DNA of 64,000 nt from Rhabditophanes sp. KR3021 (Eukaryota > Nematoda > Chromadorea > Rhabditida > Alloionematidae). Location of the stretch: positions 4,836,001 to 4,900,000 of the forward strand of contig CAUJLY010000003.1 of the NCBI GenBank assembly GCA_963281155.1, written 5' to 3'. The notes under the pieces are model-generated. The model saw only the letters and a program-made list of their open reading frames with translations. It searched no databases and was not told the origin of the DNA. Every line of letters starts with the position of its first letter. Position 1 is the stretch's first letter. A program made the translations under genes and the position numbers. Of this stretch, positions 25,595 through 37,231 are shown in pieces.

Positions 25595-28325
25595 TTTAAC
25601 AACTAATTTTTATCAACTTTATCCCTTATTACGACTAGTCAGTATTGGAGAGTAGTTGAGAATTGTCGTGGTAAGAAAAAAGGAGGCTGTAATGCGGTTA
25701 AAGCAATTCAAAAATATCAACCGAAGCAGAAATAAATTTATTTAGCAGTCTTTTTTGTTTTCATCATTACTTTTCAATTGTTTATATTTATTTATGTTAT
25801 AGAGTTGTTTGTCACACGAGGATATCCATATCATTTTACTAACTTTTTAGATAAAAAGATCATACATTGGAATACAACAAGTAATAACTCTGCTCTATCG
25901 GGCCGTGCATTTTTTGCTGTAAAATATATTAATCATCGTATTAATTGAAATCGCGAAAGTAGTCATTATTAGTTGTTCGTATCTATTCATAACTCAATTT
26001 CTTTTACACTTTGTAAAACAATTTGATGATCTTATCACCGCTAGTAACATAATTTCCGATCACTAACAAATGACCTGTACCCACTAACTATGTATTAACT
26101 ATTTTATAATGACGATGTTTATTATATAGAGCTGGGTATATTCTCTTTGAACTGGTCACATATTAACAGACAACATACTTTTAGGTGTATATGCTCTTAT
26201 TCACGCCAAATGACAACTTTCCCCTACTTTAAAAAGATTAACTATATCTTTATCATTCAACATTAATCCTTTATGCATATGTTTTCGATCTGGCTTTTTC
26301 AGTTAGACTTGCAAAATTTAATTGTTAAAAAACTAGCCATCTTTAAAGCGCAATTTTGTTTTAATCAAAGTATTGCTTTTTAATTTACTCATCAAAACAC
26401 AAAAAATCGTTCTCTTTTAAGATATCGTGCATTACATCAATGTTTTGTAATAGTTACAAAAAGATTTAATCTTATATTTCCATATCTTCCATTCGTTATT
26501 TGATTATATTTTGGACATTTATTAGGTAGTAAATTTGAAAGAAACATGTTCGCTCTGGTGAACTGTAAAAAATAGTTTATTCTAAGAATTATAAATTCCA
26601 CTTTAATACCACTAACATGGCCTTTTTAGTGATCGATTCTATAATAAAAATGAATTGTATTGGCACATTGTTAATAAATTTATGTCAGCCTTGGATCATT
26701 CAATACAAATACAAATCATAAAAAACATTTAACTTCTTACCTACTTTTGTGTAGAACCATTTTTGAGATGTATGTGTTATTATTATATTGTGATGGGTGG
26801 ATGATATGTGACTAGTCGTTACATTTTCCAGCTCTTAAACACTTCACTTTTTTGAGAACTTAAAGCAACTACCATGCAATATATTAATTCTGCACAATAA
26901 AATAATAATTTTCGTTGTACCTCTGGTCTACTCAAACATTAATAATATAAATGAAATTTCAATTATCCTCTGACACATTTGCTTTTTTATCGTAAGAATA
27001 CATACTAAATCACTTTCCGAGGTTCCTTATGAACTGATGGACAAGTTGTGAGGATTAATAATATAATAATGCAAACACTAGTTTTTGATTATTCCGCATC
27101 TATTGTCTTTCTTTAATACATTTGTTTATTTTATCATTAACACTCTTTATTTGTCTTATGTCTTTTTTGATTTCATAATAATTAATTTACGCTTAAACTA
27201 GCTATATTCTTAAAAATTATATTTTACTATACAAACTTTATAGACAGTAATTTAAGAAGAATTAGCTTTAGTATGTGGCCAAGATGTTATCTCTTATTGC
27301 ATTCCTGCCTCAACTCAAACATTTTCTGTATGACCTAATTTAATAGCTTATATGTCGCTACTTCCTTACACATCCAATTTAATAAGAGCGGAATCGTACT
27401 TTTTGCATCCTAACAAATGCTCTCTTTATTACTTAAACATTATTATTGTGGCATGAAGGAAAGATGAGAGTGTCTGGTAGTGTGTTATTAAGTGGCCAGA
27501 TTCTATACATTTCCCAAGTATTAATTAATATAAATTTTACAATAGTAAACAATCTTGTTTTCACATTTTTTGTCCAATAATTTCATCTCTCACCCGATGA
27601 CCTTACCCGTATTTATGTATTAACAAGCCCCTTTGAAGTTGATTAGTCAGTTCGTAAATTATTTGTATTAACTTTTTTTATATAAATAAAATTGATCTAA
27701 CAAAAAAGATGACATGTACGCCGCATTTGCGATCATACAAATAACTGTGAATAAGGTTAATCAACTATTATTTCAACCTGTTTAAAATAATCATTTCCAA
27801 ATAACTTTTTCTTCTCTACCTTAATGTTGTTGATGTAGTTGTAAAAATAGATAGTTTTCTTTTCACTATTGCTCTTATTATTGTTTCTTTTGTTGGTGTA
27901 ATCCTTTTTTTCGAGCTTACATCTTTAATTAAGTTTAAGCTCATTACACACATAACTTTTGAATCTTTTCCAGCCACAATAATCCTGCCTAAGGAAACTA
28001 CTCATTTCTCAACTTTCTTTGATCATTCACTTCTTTTGTATTGTTTTCGAAAATTGCAATTATTATTTGATTGTCAAATTGTAGCAATTGTTCAAAGATC
28101 CTAATGTTCTTCACTTTCATTCAATTTACCATTCAAAACATTTTTTAGGGGGTAATTGTATGGTAGTGGTGGTAGTTTTAGATAAGGAGTTATATTTTGT
28201 TATCATTTTTTATGTTGGATTATTATTTTATATCAATTATTTACCATTAATTATCGTACTTTAATAAATCATTGTTTATTTCAGATAATAGTTACCTGTA
28301 ATAAGACTATAAACTAGGATCCGAA
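25595..28325. other. AT-rich intergenic region
   Basis: About 2.7 kb between divergently transcribed MRPL35 (-) and the tetraspanin (+). No coding sequence, RNA or repeat recognised. A TTTATTTCAG acceptor-like sequence lies about 40 nt before the tetraspanin ATG. Confidence 0.45.
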
Positions 28326-29073
28326 ATGGTTTACGGCTGTGGAAATCAATTAATTAAGTTATTCGTTTTTGTTTCGAATTTCCTCATCTTTTTCTTTGGG
28401 GGAATTATTTTCGCCTTTTCACTATGGGCGAATTTGGATAGCAAGTTCAGCGTTCATTTAAGAGACTATTGCGAATCATTTGGAGTGGATAATATGTATG
28501 CTGATGAATTATCTAAGTATGAAGCGTCTTTGTGGGTACTTGTTGGAATTTCTGCTATTTTGATAGTGATCGGATTTCTGGGATGTTGCGGAGCTTGCAC
28601 AGAAAACAATGGCCTTTTGACGATGGTAAGCAAATTGAATTTTTATATCAAATTTCATTTTATTCTATTTTTAGTACACCATCACATTATTTGTTCTCAC
28701 CATCATTCAAGTAGGAGCAGTTGTCATGGCTCTGGTATCAAGACCCGAATTCGAAGAAATGGTTCACAATGCTTTGAAAATGTCAGTTAAAGACGGTGGT
28801 ACTAGAAAACAATTGATGCCAATCGAACAGATCTTCAAGTGCTGTGGAGCCACCTCCGACACCAAAGCTGTTTTCGTTGCCAACAACGATTGTCCGGAAG
28901 GATTCGACTCCATGCCAGACTGCTATACTGCCATCACTGATGTAATTCAACAAAAGTCGGACGTAATCGCTGTTGTGGGTATTCTCCTTTTAATAATTCA
29001 ATTCTTCGGAATGATCTTTTCGTGTGTCCTTTGCAAAGCCTTTGGCGAACGCGGGCCTTCATACTACGCTTAA
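28326..29073 (+). CDS. Tetraspanin
   Basis: Two exons: 28326-28625 and 28675-29073, phase 0, 232 aa. Four membrane segments: about residues 9-33 (LFVFVSNFLIFFFGGIIFAF), 68-86 (WVLVGISAILIVIGFLGCCG), 101-122 (YTITLFVLTIIQVGAVVMAL) and 199-223 (AVVGILLLIIQFFGMIFSCV). The large extracellular loop carries the family CCG motif (Cys156, Cys157, Gly158) plus Cys173 and Cys183, giving two disulfides. GCCGACTENN after the second helix is the usual palmitoylation-site Cys cluster. It is a typical scaffold of plasma-membrane microdomains; the subgroup is not resolved, though it resembles CD63/TSP-type nematode tetraspanins. Confidence 0.93.
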
Positions 29074-29615
29074 TCAAGTCAATTAAAAGGAATATAAAAC
29101 CCCATAGAACAAACGAGTTACTTTTACTTTTTACATCATCTTCTTGGCATTTGGTAACCTTATATTTAATTTTGATTGTATATTATGCCCTGGGTGTTTC
29201 TTGCCATAAAAGAACTACTACTTTAATTGAATGTATACTTATACTATTGCAAAAAATTTTCTTATTTTAAATAATATAAACTGTTTTACGCTACTACTTT
29301 GTTTGATTGGAGATGGTTATCAATATAGTGTGCCTCGTTGTTTATCATTTGTAGCATACACACATACAAAACATAATTTTCCGTATGGGTAACAACCTAA
29401 GGGGTTCTCTTTTATATTGATAAATGATTTTTATAGTTAATCTGCTGTATCAATTGTCGGTCACCTGATCATAGCTCTTTTAATCGTTAATTTCAGTAAC
29501 TTTCTATAAACCGTACTCTATATTCCAAATTTGGTAATTGTAGATTGATACAATACAATAATAACACGTATCTTTTGTGAAGACTTTGGATATCGTAGTT
29601 CTTAATTTGTTTAAA
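29074..29615. other. Intergenic region
   Basis: About 540 nt between two plus-strand genes; AATAAT/AATATAA signals for the tetraspanin mRNA, no other feature recognised. Confidence 0.4.
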
Positions 29616-31516
29616 ATGCTTGACATGGAATTCATTGAAACGGTTGATTTTTCCCTATTTGTAAGTAACAATTATCCCAATTATTCTTTAATTTCTGTCA
29701 TTTAAGTGCAAATTATTCGGATTATTATTGTTAGCAGTCGCAATTTGGCGATTTATTTCAATAATCTCAGAACGAAAGCCTACTGTTTTTAATTGTTGGG
29801 TGGTTCAGCAATCTGTGTATTCAGACAGAAAAATTGTAAAGGTATCATTTGAATACTAAGTACCTCATAATGATTATTGTCATCCTTTAGATCACACCAG
29901 TTTCCCAACACACATTAGCTCAAATAGCCCATGGGCAAGTGGGGATATTAAGAAGAGAAGCACCTTATGAAGGAGCTGTTGCTGTATATACAAAGAATTA
30001 TCTAATATCATATACCCCTTCAACAGCCGATGAAGAAGGTGTTTTAATGCGGAATTTAAGCATCATCGGAGATAGTGCTATTGTTTTTAACTTTCCTAAT
30101 GAAATAACATCTGGTGCCAATGTATTTAAACATATAGCTAATGTTACTAATATTTGTGTAGCATCGATGGTAGCATATTGTTTGGAAACAGACACAATTA
30201 ACACGCAAGTCCCAGAAGTAGCCATTAGAGTTTTTGCTTCTGGAAGAGAAGTTAACCATGACGAAACACCTGAAACTGCAACTGTAATAGATCAAATGAT
30301 TCAAAATGAGAATAGTTTTAATCAGTCGCTAAGAAGGAGAGTTCAGCAAAATGAATCACATGAGGGAAATATTATGATGACAATTAATAGAATTCAACCA
30401 GTGCAAACAGTTGCATCTCATGAAGTGTCGGTGGATTTACCAGTATACGAGATGAGTAGTGTGCTTGAAGAACGCAATACACTTCCAGTTGTTAATTTAA
30501 TGGATGATGGTGGTCCTGATAGTATTAGACAAATATTTGAAGACGTTCAGCCAGCTAGAGACGCCATAAATCCTCCTTTGGTGGAACCAATTCCAAATAA
30601 TGAAACGGCTGCGGAAAAGGTAGCTGAAACTAAGGAAACTATTAAGGAAGAAGAATTAGACAGTTTTGTGAAAATCAAGTTCTTGGATGACACAGAACGA
30701 AGATTAGCCTTTAATATGGATATGACTATTCGCCAATTTAAGATCAAATATTTTAATGAAGAAGTCGTTGCGGGTAAAACAATTAGATTGATTTTTCAAG
30801 GACAGTTATTGAGGGACAATACAAAGACTTTGATGAGTTGTGGTGTCAAAGACAATGCAGTCATTCATTGTCATATTAGTGATAAACCAATAGTCGAAAG
30901 CAATGAATCTTTGCTGAGAGAAGTAGATGGGCCAGAAAATGTTGTCTTACCAGAGAGTAGAAATATTGGGAGATCCAGAAACACCTTAACTGTCAGAAGA
31001 CAAATAAACGTTCAAATTAGATTTGGTCATATTCAAACTTACAGCCATGTGCTAAATTATTTGGGCTTGGTTTTGGTGCAAAAATTAATCGAATTTTTAT
31101 ATTTGGTCCAAAATATTGCACGGAGATATGAAACTGTTCCAGAAGATAGATTTTTTCAATTTTATACTGGAATACTCTTTAATCTCGAAATACAAATTAG
31201 ATACGTAGAGCAATGGTTATCGAGGCAAGATGAATATGTTTTTGAATCTGTAGCATTATTTCTAGCCAGTCAAACGACAAACATATTCATTGTTCACATT
31301 TTTACATGTTGGTCATTAGTTTATGTGTTTCCAAGTTCCGCCGATACCACCTCATTACTAATTTTATTCTCAACAACGTTGGTTTTCATGACATATTTTA
31401 TTTATAGCCGAAATGGCAACAACAATGAATTACAAGGAATTAACAATGGAAACTTAATACCAGTTCATGAAGAGGCTAATATTAATGTATTAGTAGAAGC
31501 TAATGATGCGAATTAA
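29616..31516 (+). CDS. TMUB-like membrane protein with ubiquitin-like domain
   Basis: Three exons: 29616-29660, 29707-29841, 29891-31516, all phase 0, 601 aa. An N-terminal membrane anchor (about residues 19-34, GLLLLAVAIWRFISII) leads into a long region of unknown fold (residues 50-310) with acidic and Asn-rich stretches. A ubiquitin-like domain (about 316-390) has TERRLAFNMDMTIRQFK, IRLIFQGQLLRDNTKTL and CGVKDNAVIHCHIS, matching TMUB1/2 and HERP. Two closing membrane helices lie near residues 515-562. TMUB and HERP proteins serve ER-associated degradation with gp78/Hrd1 ligases. The protein is about twice the usual TMUB length because of the N-terminal insert and an extra helical region after the Ubl. 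Confidence 0.8.
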
Positions 31517-31696
31517 CTCTTTAACAACTTTAATTGTGTATATGTTTCTTTTATAAGGGTTTTTGGATAAAATTTACTATTTGTTGTGTTTATTTGTATT
31601 ATTGTTTAAAAAACTTGAGGAAGTTGTTTTGAATCGTTGAATTGCTTTGAATAGATTGCATTTTGCTGAGAGATCCAGTCATTTGTAATTAGATCA

Positions 31697-31708
31697 TATA
31701 TATAAAGG
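31697..31708 (+). promoter_or_regulatory. TATA box of the DB-module gene
   Basis: TATATATAAAGG about 54-65 nt upstream of the ATG at 31762. Confidence 0.5.
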
Positions 31709-31761
31709 TGAAAGACTCATTAGAGTTATTATCCTTACATCATACATTTTAACTTTTGTTT

Positions 31762-32758
31762 ATGATGGCAAGTTTATTTAATATTTTGGTTGTTGCCGTT
31801 CTGTTTGAATTTATTTTTATAAAAGTTGAAGGTGTAAGTTTGAGAGTCTTAAATATTTAAAAAATACATGTAAGTGTTTATCAAGCGGAACATGCGGTGG
31901 CGGATGCGGGGGCGGAGGAGGTGGCGGATGTTGTAGAAGAAGATCGAAAATGATGAGTGCTCCAAAAGTAAAGTGTAATCCGGCTAATTGCCCGTTTGGT
32001 TATAGTTGTAAAGAATTCGGTAAGTCTAATACATTAAAGCAATAATTTGTTCGTTAGGATGCTCAAAAAATAAAATTTTGTCAGCAATCACAAATGAGGA
32101 AGGAATCTTGATATCTGACGAAGAGTTTTTAAATAAAACAAGCGAATTGAAATTATTAGTAAACAGTGAAGATCAACATGCAAATCGCATTTATATGCGA
32201 CCAATGAACGGAAAATTAGATATGGCAACCTACGAAAAATTGAGTGTAAGTTATTATCTAGTTATTACATAATTTAAGAAAATCTAAATTATTTCCAGAA
32301 TCCTAATTTCTTATTTCGTCAATGTTGTGAAGAAAGAAATTTGCCAGATGCATGCATATCCAAATGTAATTTCAAATCTTACTCCAAAGAATCGGTATGT
32401 TGCTTAATAAATCTATTAATTAATGGTTGTTTAGCTCCAAAATATGTTCTTCAACAATGACGCGTGTCCCATTGAAGCCGTTGCGGATATTCAATATTGT
32501 GCAGCTCAAGGAAGAAATCACGTACAGTGTTGTAAACGGGCTGGTGTTGATCGAACCTTAGCCGGTTCCAAGTGCCTCTTATTTTGCGATCAACGCCCCG
32601 GACGAGTTGAAAAATTAGACTTTACTTTTATTCCTTGTTATGATAAATTTGAGAGCATGAAACAATGCTTTTATGACGAAATCAAGCACCATACTCAAAG
32701 TTTGCTTCAACGGAAGCTTTATAAAAATTCGAAATCATTTACCGAAAATATATTTTAA
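31762..32758 (+). CDS. Secreted DB-module cysteine-rich protein
   Basis: Five exons: 31762-31833, 31875-32019, 32058-32245, 32299-32394, 32435-32758; phases close to 274 aa. A signal peptide (MMASLFNILVVAVLFEFIFI) is followed by a Gly/Cys run (CGGGCGGGGGGCC) and a small cysteine cluster (KCNPANCPFGYSCKEFGC). The second half shows the cysteine spacing of the nematode DB module: FRQCCEERNLPDACISKCNF, then CPIEAVADIQYCAAQG, VQCCKRAGVD, KCLLFCDQRPG and CYDKFESMKQCF. DB proteins are extracellular, often cuticle-associated, and poorly characterised; some bind or inhibit other extracellular proteins. This is the best single pointer to a nematode source. Confidence 0.85.
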
Positions 32759-32938
32759 ATTTTGTATGTTTATCTTTTCAATTACAAATAAACTATGACA
32801 CATACTAAACATTAGAACGGTCTAATAAATTTAAATCTTTATTCACATTCCCTTTAAGAGTTCAAGCTTGGTATGCAGTTTACTTGATTAGGCAAATATT
32901 GTTGTTTATACTACGGTTACTTATCGTTATTAAACAAA

Positions 32939-33656
32939 ATGCAGAAGAATAGTAAAGCCTTAAGTATTTTAGACAAGCCCTTAAGCAAAGGAAGATCAAA
33001 AGTAAGTTATTTGGGTTTTTTCATAAAATTACATCTTTATTTAGATCAGTACAACTTCATACGTGTTCTTATTCGCAGAGATAGTAAAGTATGCACAACA
33101 CAAATCAAAAGATACAAATGACTTTCAGGAAATGTAAGTTTACCAAATTAAAATGTGAAAGTAATGCATTGTAGTCTGTCTAATTTCGGAAAGTTTGTTG
33201 GCCGCAAATGCCACGACTCAATTTATTTAAAAGAAAAGGGGCAAAAGCGTGATAACAAATTTCATAGTGTTTTGCTCTACATTAAAGGACCAATGTGGAA
33301 AAGTTTGTGGGGTAAGGAAGTAGATAAAGTGGAAAGAAGCAATGAAGAACCTTGTAAATACTTTTTCTTTGAAAAGGAGCCAATCATTAATACCTACATA
33401 TCACAATTGAAGGATAAAACAGACGTGAATTGCGCTGTCTTTAATGCAGGAATTATTGAAGCTGTGTTAACGGTAATAAATTATACCGCATATACCATTA
33501 TTAATACAAATATCATTATTCATTTTAATCTTCTCATTTCAGGAAATGAATTTTCCTTGTAAAGTCACAGCTCATTGGCATAATGGAACTACTTATATGA
33601 TTGTTCTGGATGAGGACTATCCTGCTAAAGAATCAGTTTCAAAGAAAAATCCGTGA
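32939..33656 (+). CDS. TRAPPC5: TRAPP complex subunit 5 (Trs31/Bet3 family)
   Basis: Four exons: 32939-33001, 33045-33133, 33175-33472, 33543-33656; phases close to 187 aa (human 188). Family blocks are MQKNSKALSILDKPLSKGRS, FLFAEIVKYAQ, SVLLYIKGPMWKSLWGKEVD, EKEPIINTYIS, NCAVFNAGIIEAVLT and KVTAHWHNGTTYMIV, collinear with TRAPPC5. It belongs to the core of the TRAPP complexes that activate Rab1 (Ypt1) for ER-to-Golgi transport. The ATG is 181 nt downstream of the DB gene stop on the same strand. The third intron is 70 nt and the others about 42 nt. Confidence 0.95.
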
Positions 33657-34094
33657 TCAATTTAACATAAATAAATTTAATTTAACACATTTGATTATTA
33701 TTTTTTGTAATAATAAATTGAATACAAATATGTGTCAGTGTAAGACGCTTTACATAAGAACAAAAGAACGAGAAATTATGTTTGTTATAAGACAAAAAAA
33801 CTGGCTTTCGCGATTAAAATAATGGATATCCTTTCTTTCTTACAAAAAATGTGTTAATTTATAAGCTTAAATCAATGTAAATCTGGTTTGTATTATACAG
33901 ATTATTAGATTAAGGATCATAAACGATAAACAAATATTATTATGCATCACTTTCGCTTTAATCTACTTTGATGAGATTATAATTTATGTATGTATACTTT
34001 TTGTGATCATTTATTCAAGTTTAAAAAGAAACTATGCGATGAATTAAATAAGGATTAAAAATTAAATTATTAAGACCTTTAGTTGAAAGTGGAA
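33657..34094. other. Intergenic region
   Basis: AT-rich, no recognised feature beyond AATAAA-type signals for TRAPPC5 near 33671. Confidence 0.4.
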
Positions 34095-34124
34095 TCAACA
34101 CCAGTTTGTGTTTTCACAGATCTT
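34095..34124 (-). pseudogene. Isolated GILT C-terminus
   Basis: Minus-strand codons for KICENTNWC and a stop, identical in protein sequence to the last nine residues of the intact GILT gene (36385-36414) but differing at silent positions (ATC/ATT, AAC/AAT) and in the stop (TGA/TAA). Upstream, the frame soon meets a stop and no other GILT sequence is visible. It is either the last trace of a second GILT copy or the terminal exon of an unrecognised gene. Confidence 0.5.
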
Positions 34125-34197
34125 TTGTGGTTTAGAATGAATTTATAAACTAAAAGATATGTGTTTGTGTGTAGGAGTATATTACTTATAATTTGAT

Positions 34198-35970
34198 TTA
34201 GCTTTTTTCTTTAACCTTTGACCATAATTTATCAGCTGCCTGTGCAGATGCTGTATATTTCTTTATACTATCAGAATTTCTGCGTTTCACTTGTTCTTTA
34301 TTATCGACATAATAGTTCTTTTTTTCCCATCAGAAAGTCTTTCCAGTTTTTTCTTTTCATTTTTATTCAATTCTTCAGAATTCTTGTCTTTTGCAGCTCT
34401 GCCCAATTCTCTTTTGTCATTAGTAATAGCTAAGATGCTGTCCTTATTCCTGTAATACTATGCTGATGTACTAATGTTTGATAATTCTCGACGTTGTAAA
34501 GCACGTTCAAGATCGGAATTTAATGAACCTTCTGTTCCTTCAAGAGCTAACTTAATTTCATTTTTATTTATTTGGTCTCCTTGCACAATAGTGTTTTTCC
34601 TTTTGGCCCACTTTTCTAAATCTTCCTTTGTGGCGCCTTCAATTAGTTCCTTATCATTTTTTCTAAACATCGCACATTGCATTTTCGTAACAGCACAAGT
34701 GTTGAAGTACCTATTAACCAATACATTTGAACACCAACAGCATTTCCTGACTCAAACAAAAATTTACCCTTCCGATATCTTTCAGGTTTAGTTATGTTTT
34801 TGTATTCAGCTGACTTTACCATTTTGAATTCAATGTTGCAATTATTTACAACGCAGTAGTATTTGAAGAGAACAGCTTCAGTGTCTTGCCTTTCAAAGAC
34901 ATACGCGTACCAACTGCCATTGGCAATTAAGTCCTTCATAACAGCTTCGGCCAACAACTTCTTTTGTTTCTTCGTTAATACATCCAAATACCCGAAATAT
35001 TCACCTGAATAAGTACTTTGGCATTCACCAGTATCTAAATAATGTTATTTAATTTACTCAATTTTATACTTACTTTTAAACTGACTGATAATTAATGTCT
35101 CATTTGCTCTGGAACATTTCATGCTGCTTTCAAAGATGCTTGCAAAAAAGTATTTTGATGTTGATTCTTCAATGAAGATATCCTTTGGTGTCCCTTTATT
35201 GATAGAACTTGGCCACCATCAAACAAATGAGCTTTCGATGATCCGTGGTAAAAGGCTTCTTCAAATGAAACATAGTTGAAGGTACTCTTGCTTCAACAAT
35301 AACTTCCTCCAAACTATCGCATAAGTCAAGCTCCCTGTGAAATAATAATTGCAAGGCGACATCTCCACTTCTTTATCATATTTTTTAGAACTGGTTTCAC
35401 TCTTGTAAGCAACTAACAAACTTGCCTTATCTTTCAACTTGTTCAAGTAACTGTAATCTTTCCTAATCTTTTCTTTTATTACCCCTTTATATTTAACCAA
35501 CTATCGCTTTCATTGCTGTGATTAAAAATGTACTTTCTGGGGTAAGTCAAAGTTTCATGGATATACTGGCATGTTTGCACAGTCAAATCCTTAAACTCCA
35601 TATGATGAAGCTTTGACAAAAGCATCGTTCCTTTACCTCCATTCACATTAAAGCAAACATTCCCCACAACACTCTTCTCTTTTGCAATAACCAAAGTTTC
35701 TACATCTTCGCAGGCCCCACCAACATTCAATTTTTATACCTTCTTCTTGACATTTTTGATCCACTTTATCTTATCACATCCTGCCTGGCATTTATCGTTA
35801 CACTTTTTCTTATCACAAACACGAGCAAAAAAGAGGGGTGAAAACGTCCACCTGGTCTTCCATCTACTAAACCCTTTTAATTTCTTGATTTTCCCCAATA
35901 TCTAACGTATGTGTCATTCTCTTCTCTAAAACAATACAATATCCGTCTTTTGCACCTTCATGCATCAATA
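34198..35970 (-). pseudogene. Frameshifted remnant of a cysteine-containing, possibly secreted protein
   Basis: A minus-strand series of coding-like frames that continue one another only through frame changes. In order they are MHEGAKDGYCIVLEKRM; CDKKKCNDKCQAGCDKIKW; GACEDVETLVIAKEKSVVGN with HLTYPRK-like text; VKYKGVIKEKIRKDYSYL; VSFEEAFYHGSSKAHLFDGG; GTPKDIFIEESTSKYFFASI; after a 40-nt GT-AG intron near 35035-35070, GECQSTYSGEYFGYLDVL and VKSAEYKNITKPERYRKGK; then ATKEDLEKWAKRKNTI and a Lys-rich tail ending at 34198. At least five frameshifts are needed. I do not recognise the family. Neighbouring genes read through cleanly, so sequencing error is less likely than true decay. Confidence 0.6.
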
Positions 35971-36384
35971 ACAGTTCAGTTTAAAGTACATTAACACTTT
36001 TTAATTCTCCATTTAAAGTCTTTCAATTCCAAAAGCTGCTTGCTTCATTAATTTTGACATCTTGTCCTAAAAACATCATATATTTGATAAAACTACATAA
36101 ATTGATTAAAAAACACGGCAATATTTAATTAAAAACGGTAACATTGATAAACTGGTAAAGAACAGCATACTCTTGATTTAAAATTCATCTAAATTGACAA
36201 ATTTACTATTAATTTAAAATTGAAATGATTCTACATTTTTTAAAAGGATTTTATTTGTACAACGTTAATTAAAAATTTAATATTTGTTTAAGTAAAAGCG
36301 ACAGAATTATAAAAAGAATTGTCAATAAATATTTAATTGATATCATGCACTTTTTGTTAAAAATAATCAACTGAATGATGGAGT

Positions 36385-37166
36385 TTAACACCAATTTGTA
36401 TTTTCACAAATCTTATTGCTGATGGGGTAGGATCTATCAAAGAATTGTCCATTGACGTATGCAGTTGGCCATAGTGAAACTTGAGCTCTATGAGTATTCA
36501 CCATCGAGTAATAATTTAAAGTTTCTCCAATTTGAGTTGTTGCACATGTCATGAGGCGTTGTTGAGTTGGTGGAGAAAGTCTAGATAAACATCTACTGAA
36601 AGCTTCATTCAGATTAGTTAATCCTTGAATGCATGTAACAAGTCCTAAATGACGTCTTGGAAAATATGAAATTGCACAATTTTGAAGCCTGTTTAAATCA
36701 CACTCATTTTGGCCTGGAAATTAAATAATATGAGTGAAATAATAGAATATTTTAAATGCATTTTAGTGACTTAAATCAAATTCAACGCGAATAAGTGTAA
36801 TAATAGTGTGTGTTCGGAACGTGTATTTGTTCGGTGCGAATACTTTCCTCATCTCAACACCAATTTGCAACCGCTTCAATTTACAGGATGCAGAAATATA
36901 TGTAGGTACTTACCATGCTGGCATGTGCAAAAAAGAGATCCTTGTTGATTAGAAGTACATTGTCCTTTACCATAGGGAACAATTTGCAAGTTCATAATTC
37001 CTGGTCTAGTTACGTGAAATGGCCACAGTTGTTCCCGCATTAATTTTGTACAATATGGACATTGTGATTCTACAAAAATTGTAACATTTACTTGTTGTCC
37101 GTAAGCAATACTAATAATTGATAATAAGAATAGTAAAGATAGTGTGTTCGCAGAAAACTGTTTCAT
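36385..37166 (-). CDS. GILT-like thiol reductase
   Basis: Two exons on the minus strand: 37166-36914 and 36713-36385, phase 1, 193 aa. A signal peptide (MKQFSANTLSLLFLLSIIS) precedes VNVTIFVESQCPYCTKLM, which holds the CxxC active site (CPYC). The GILT signature CQHGQNECDLNRLQNC spans the exon junction exactly. Conserved C-terminal text includes LVTCIQGL, CATTQIGETLN, WPTAYVNGQF and a final Cys. GILT enzymes reduce disulfides at acid pH in lysosomes and in nematodes contribute to immunity. The CPYC form keeps both redox cysteines. A TATAAAT box lies about 60 nt upstream. Confidence 0.93.
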
Positions 37167-37224
37167 TTTGTACTAAAATGTGAATAAAGAATTATAAATA
37201 TGATTGAAAATAAAGCCGCTTTCA

Positions 37225-37231
37225 ATTTATA
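37225..37231 (-). promoter_or_regulatory. TATA box of the GILT gene
   Basis: TATAAAT on the minus strand, 59-65 nt upstream of the GILT ATG at 37166; a TTTTAG acceptor-like sequence also lies just before the ATG. Confidence 0.45.
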
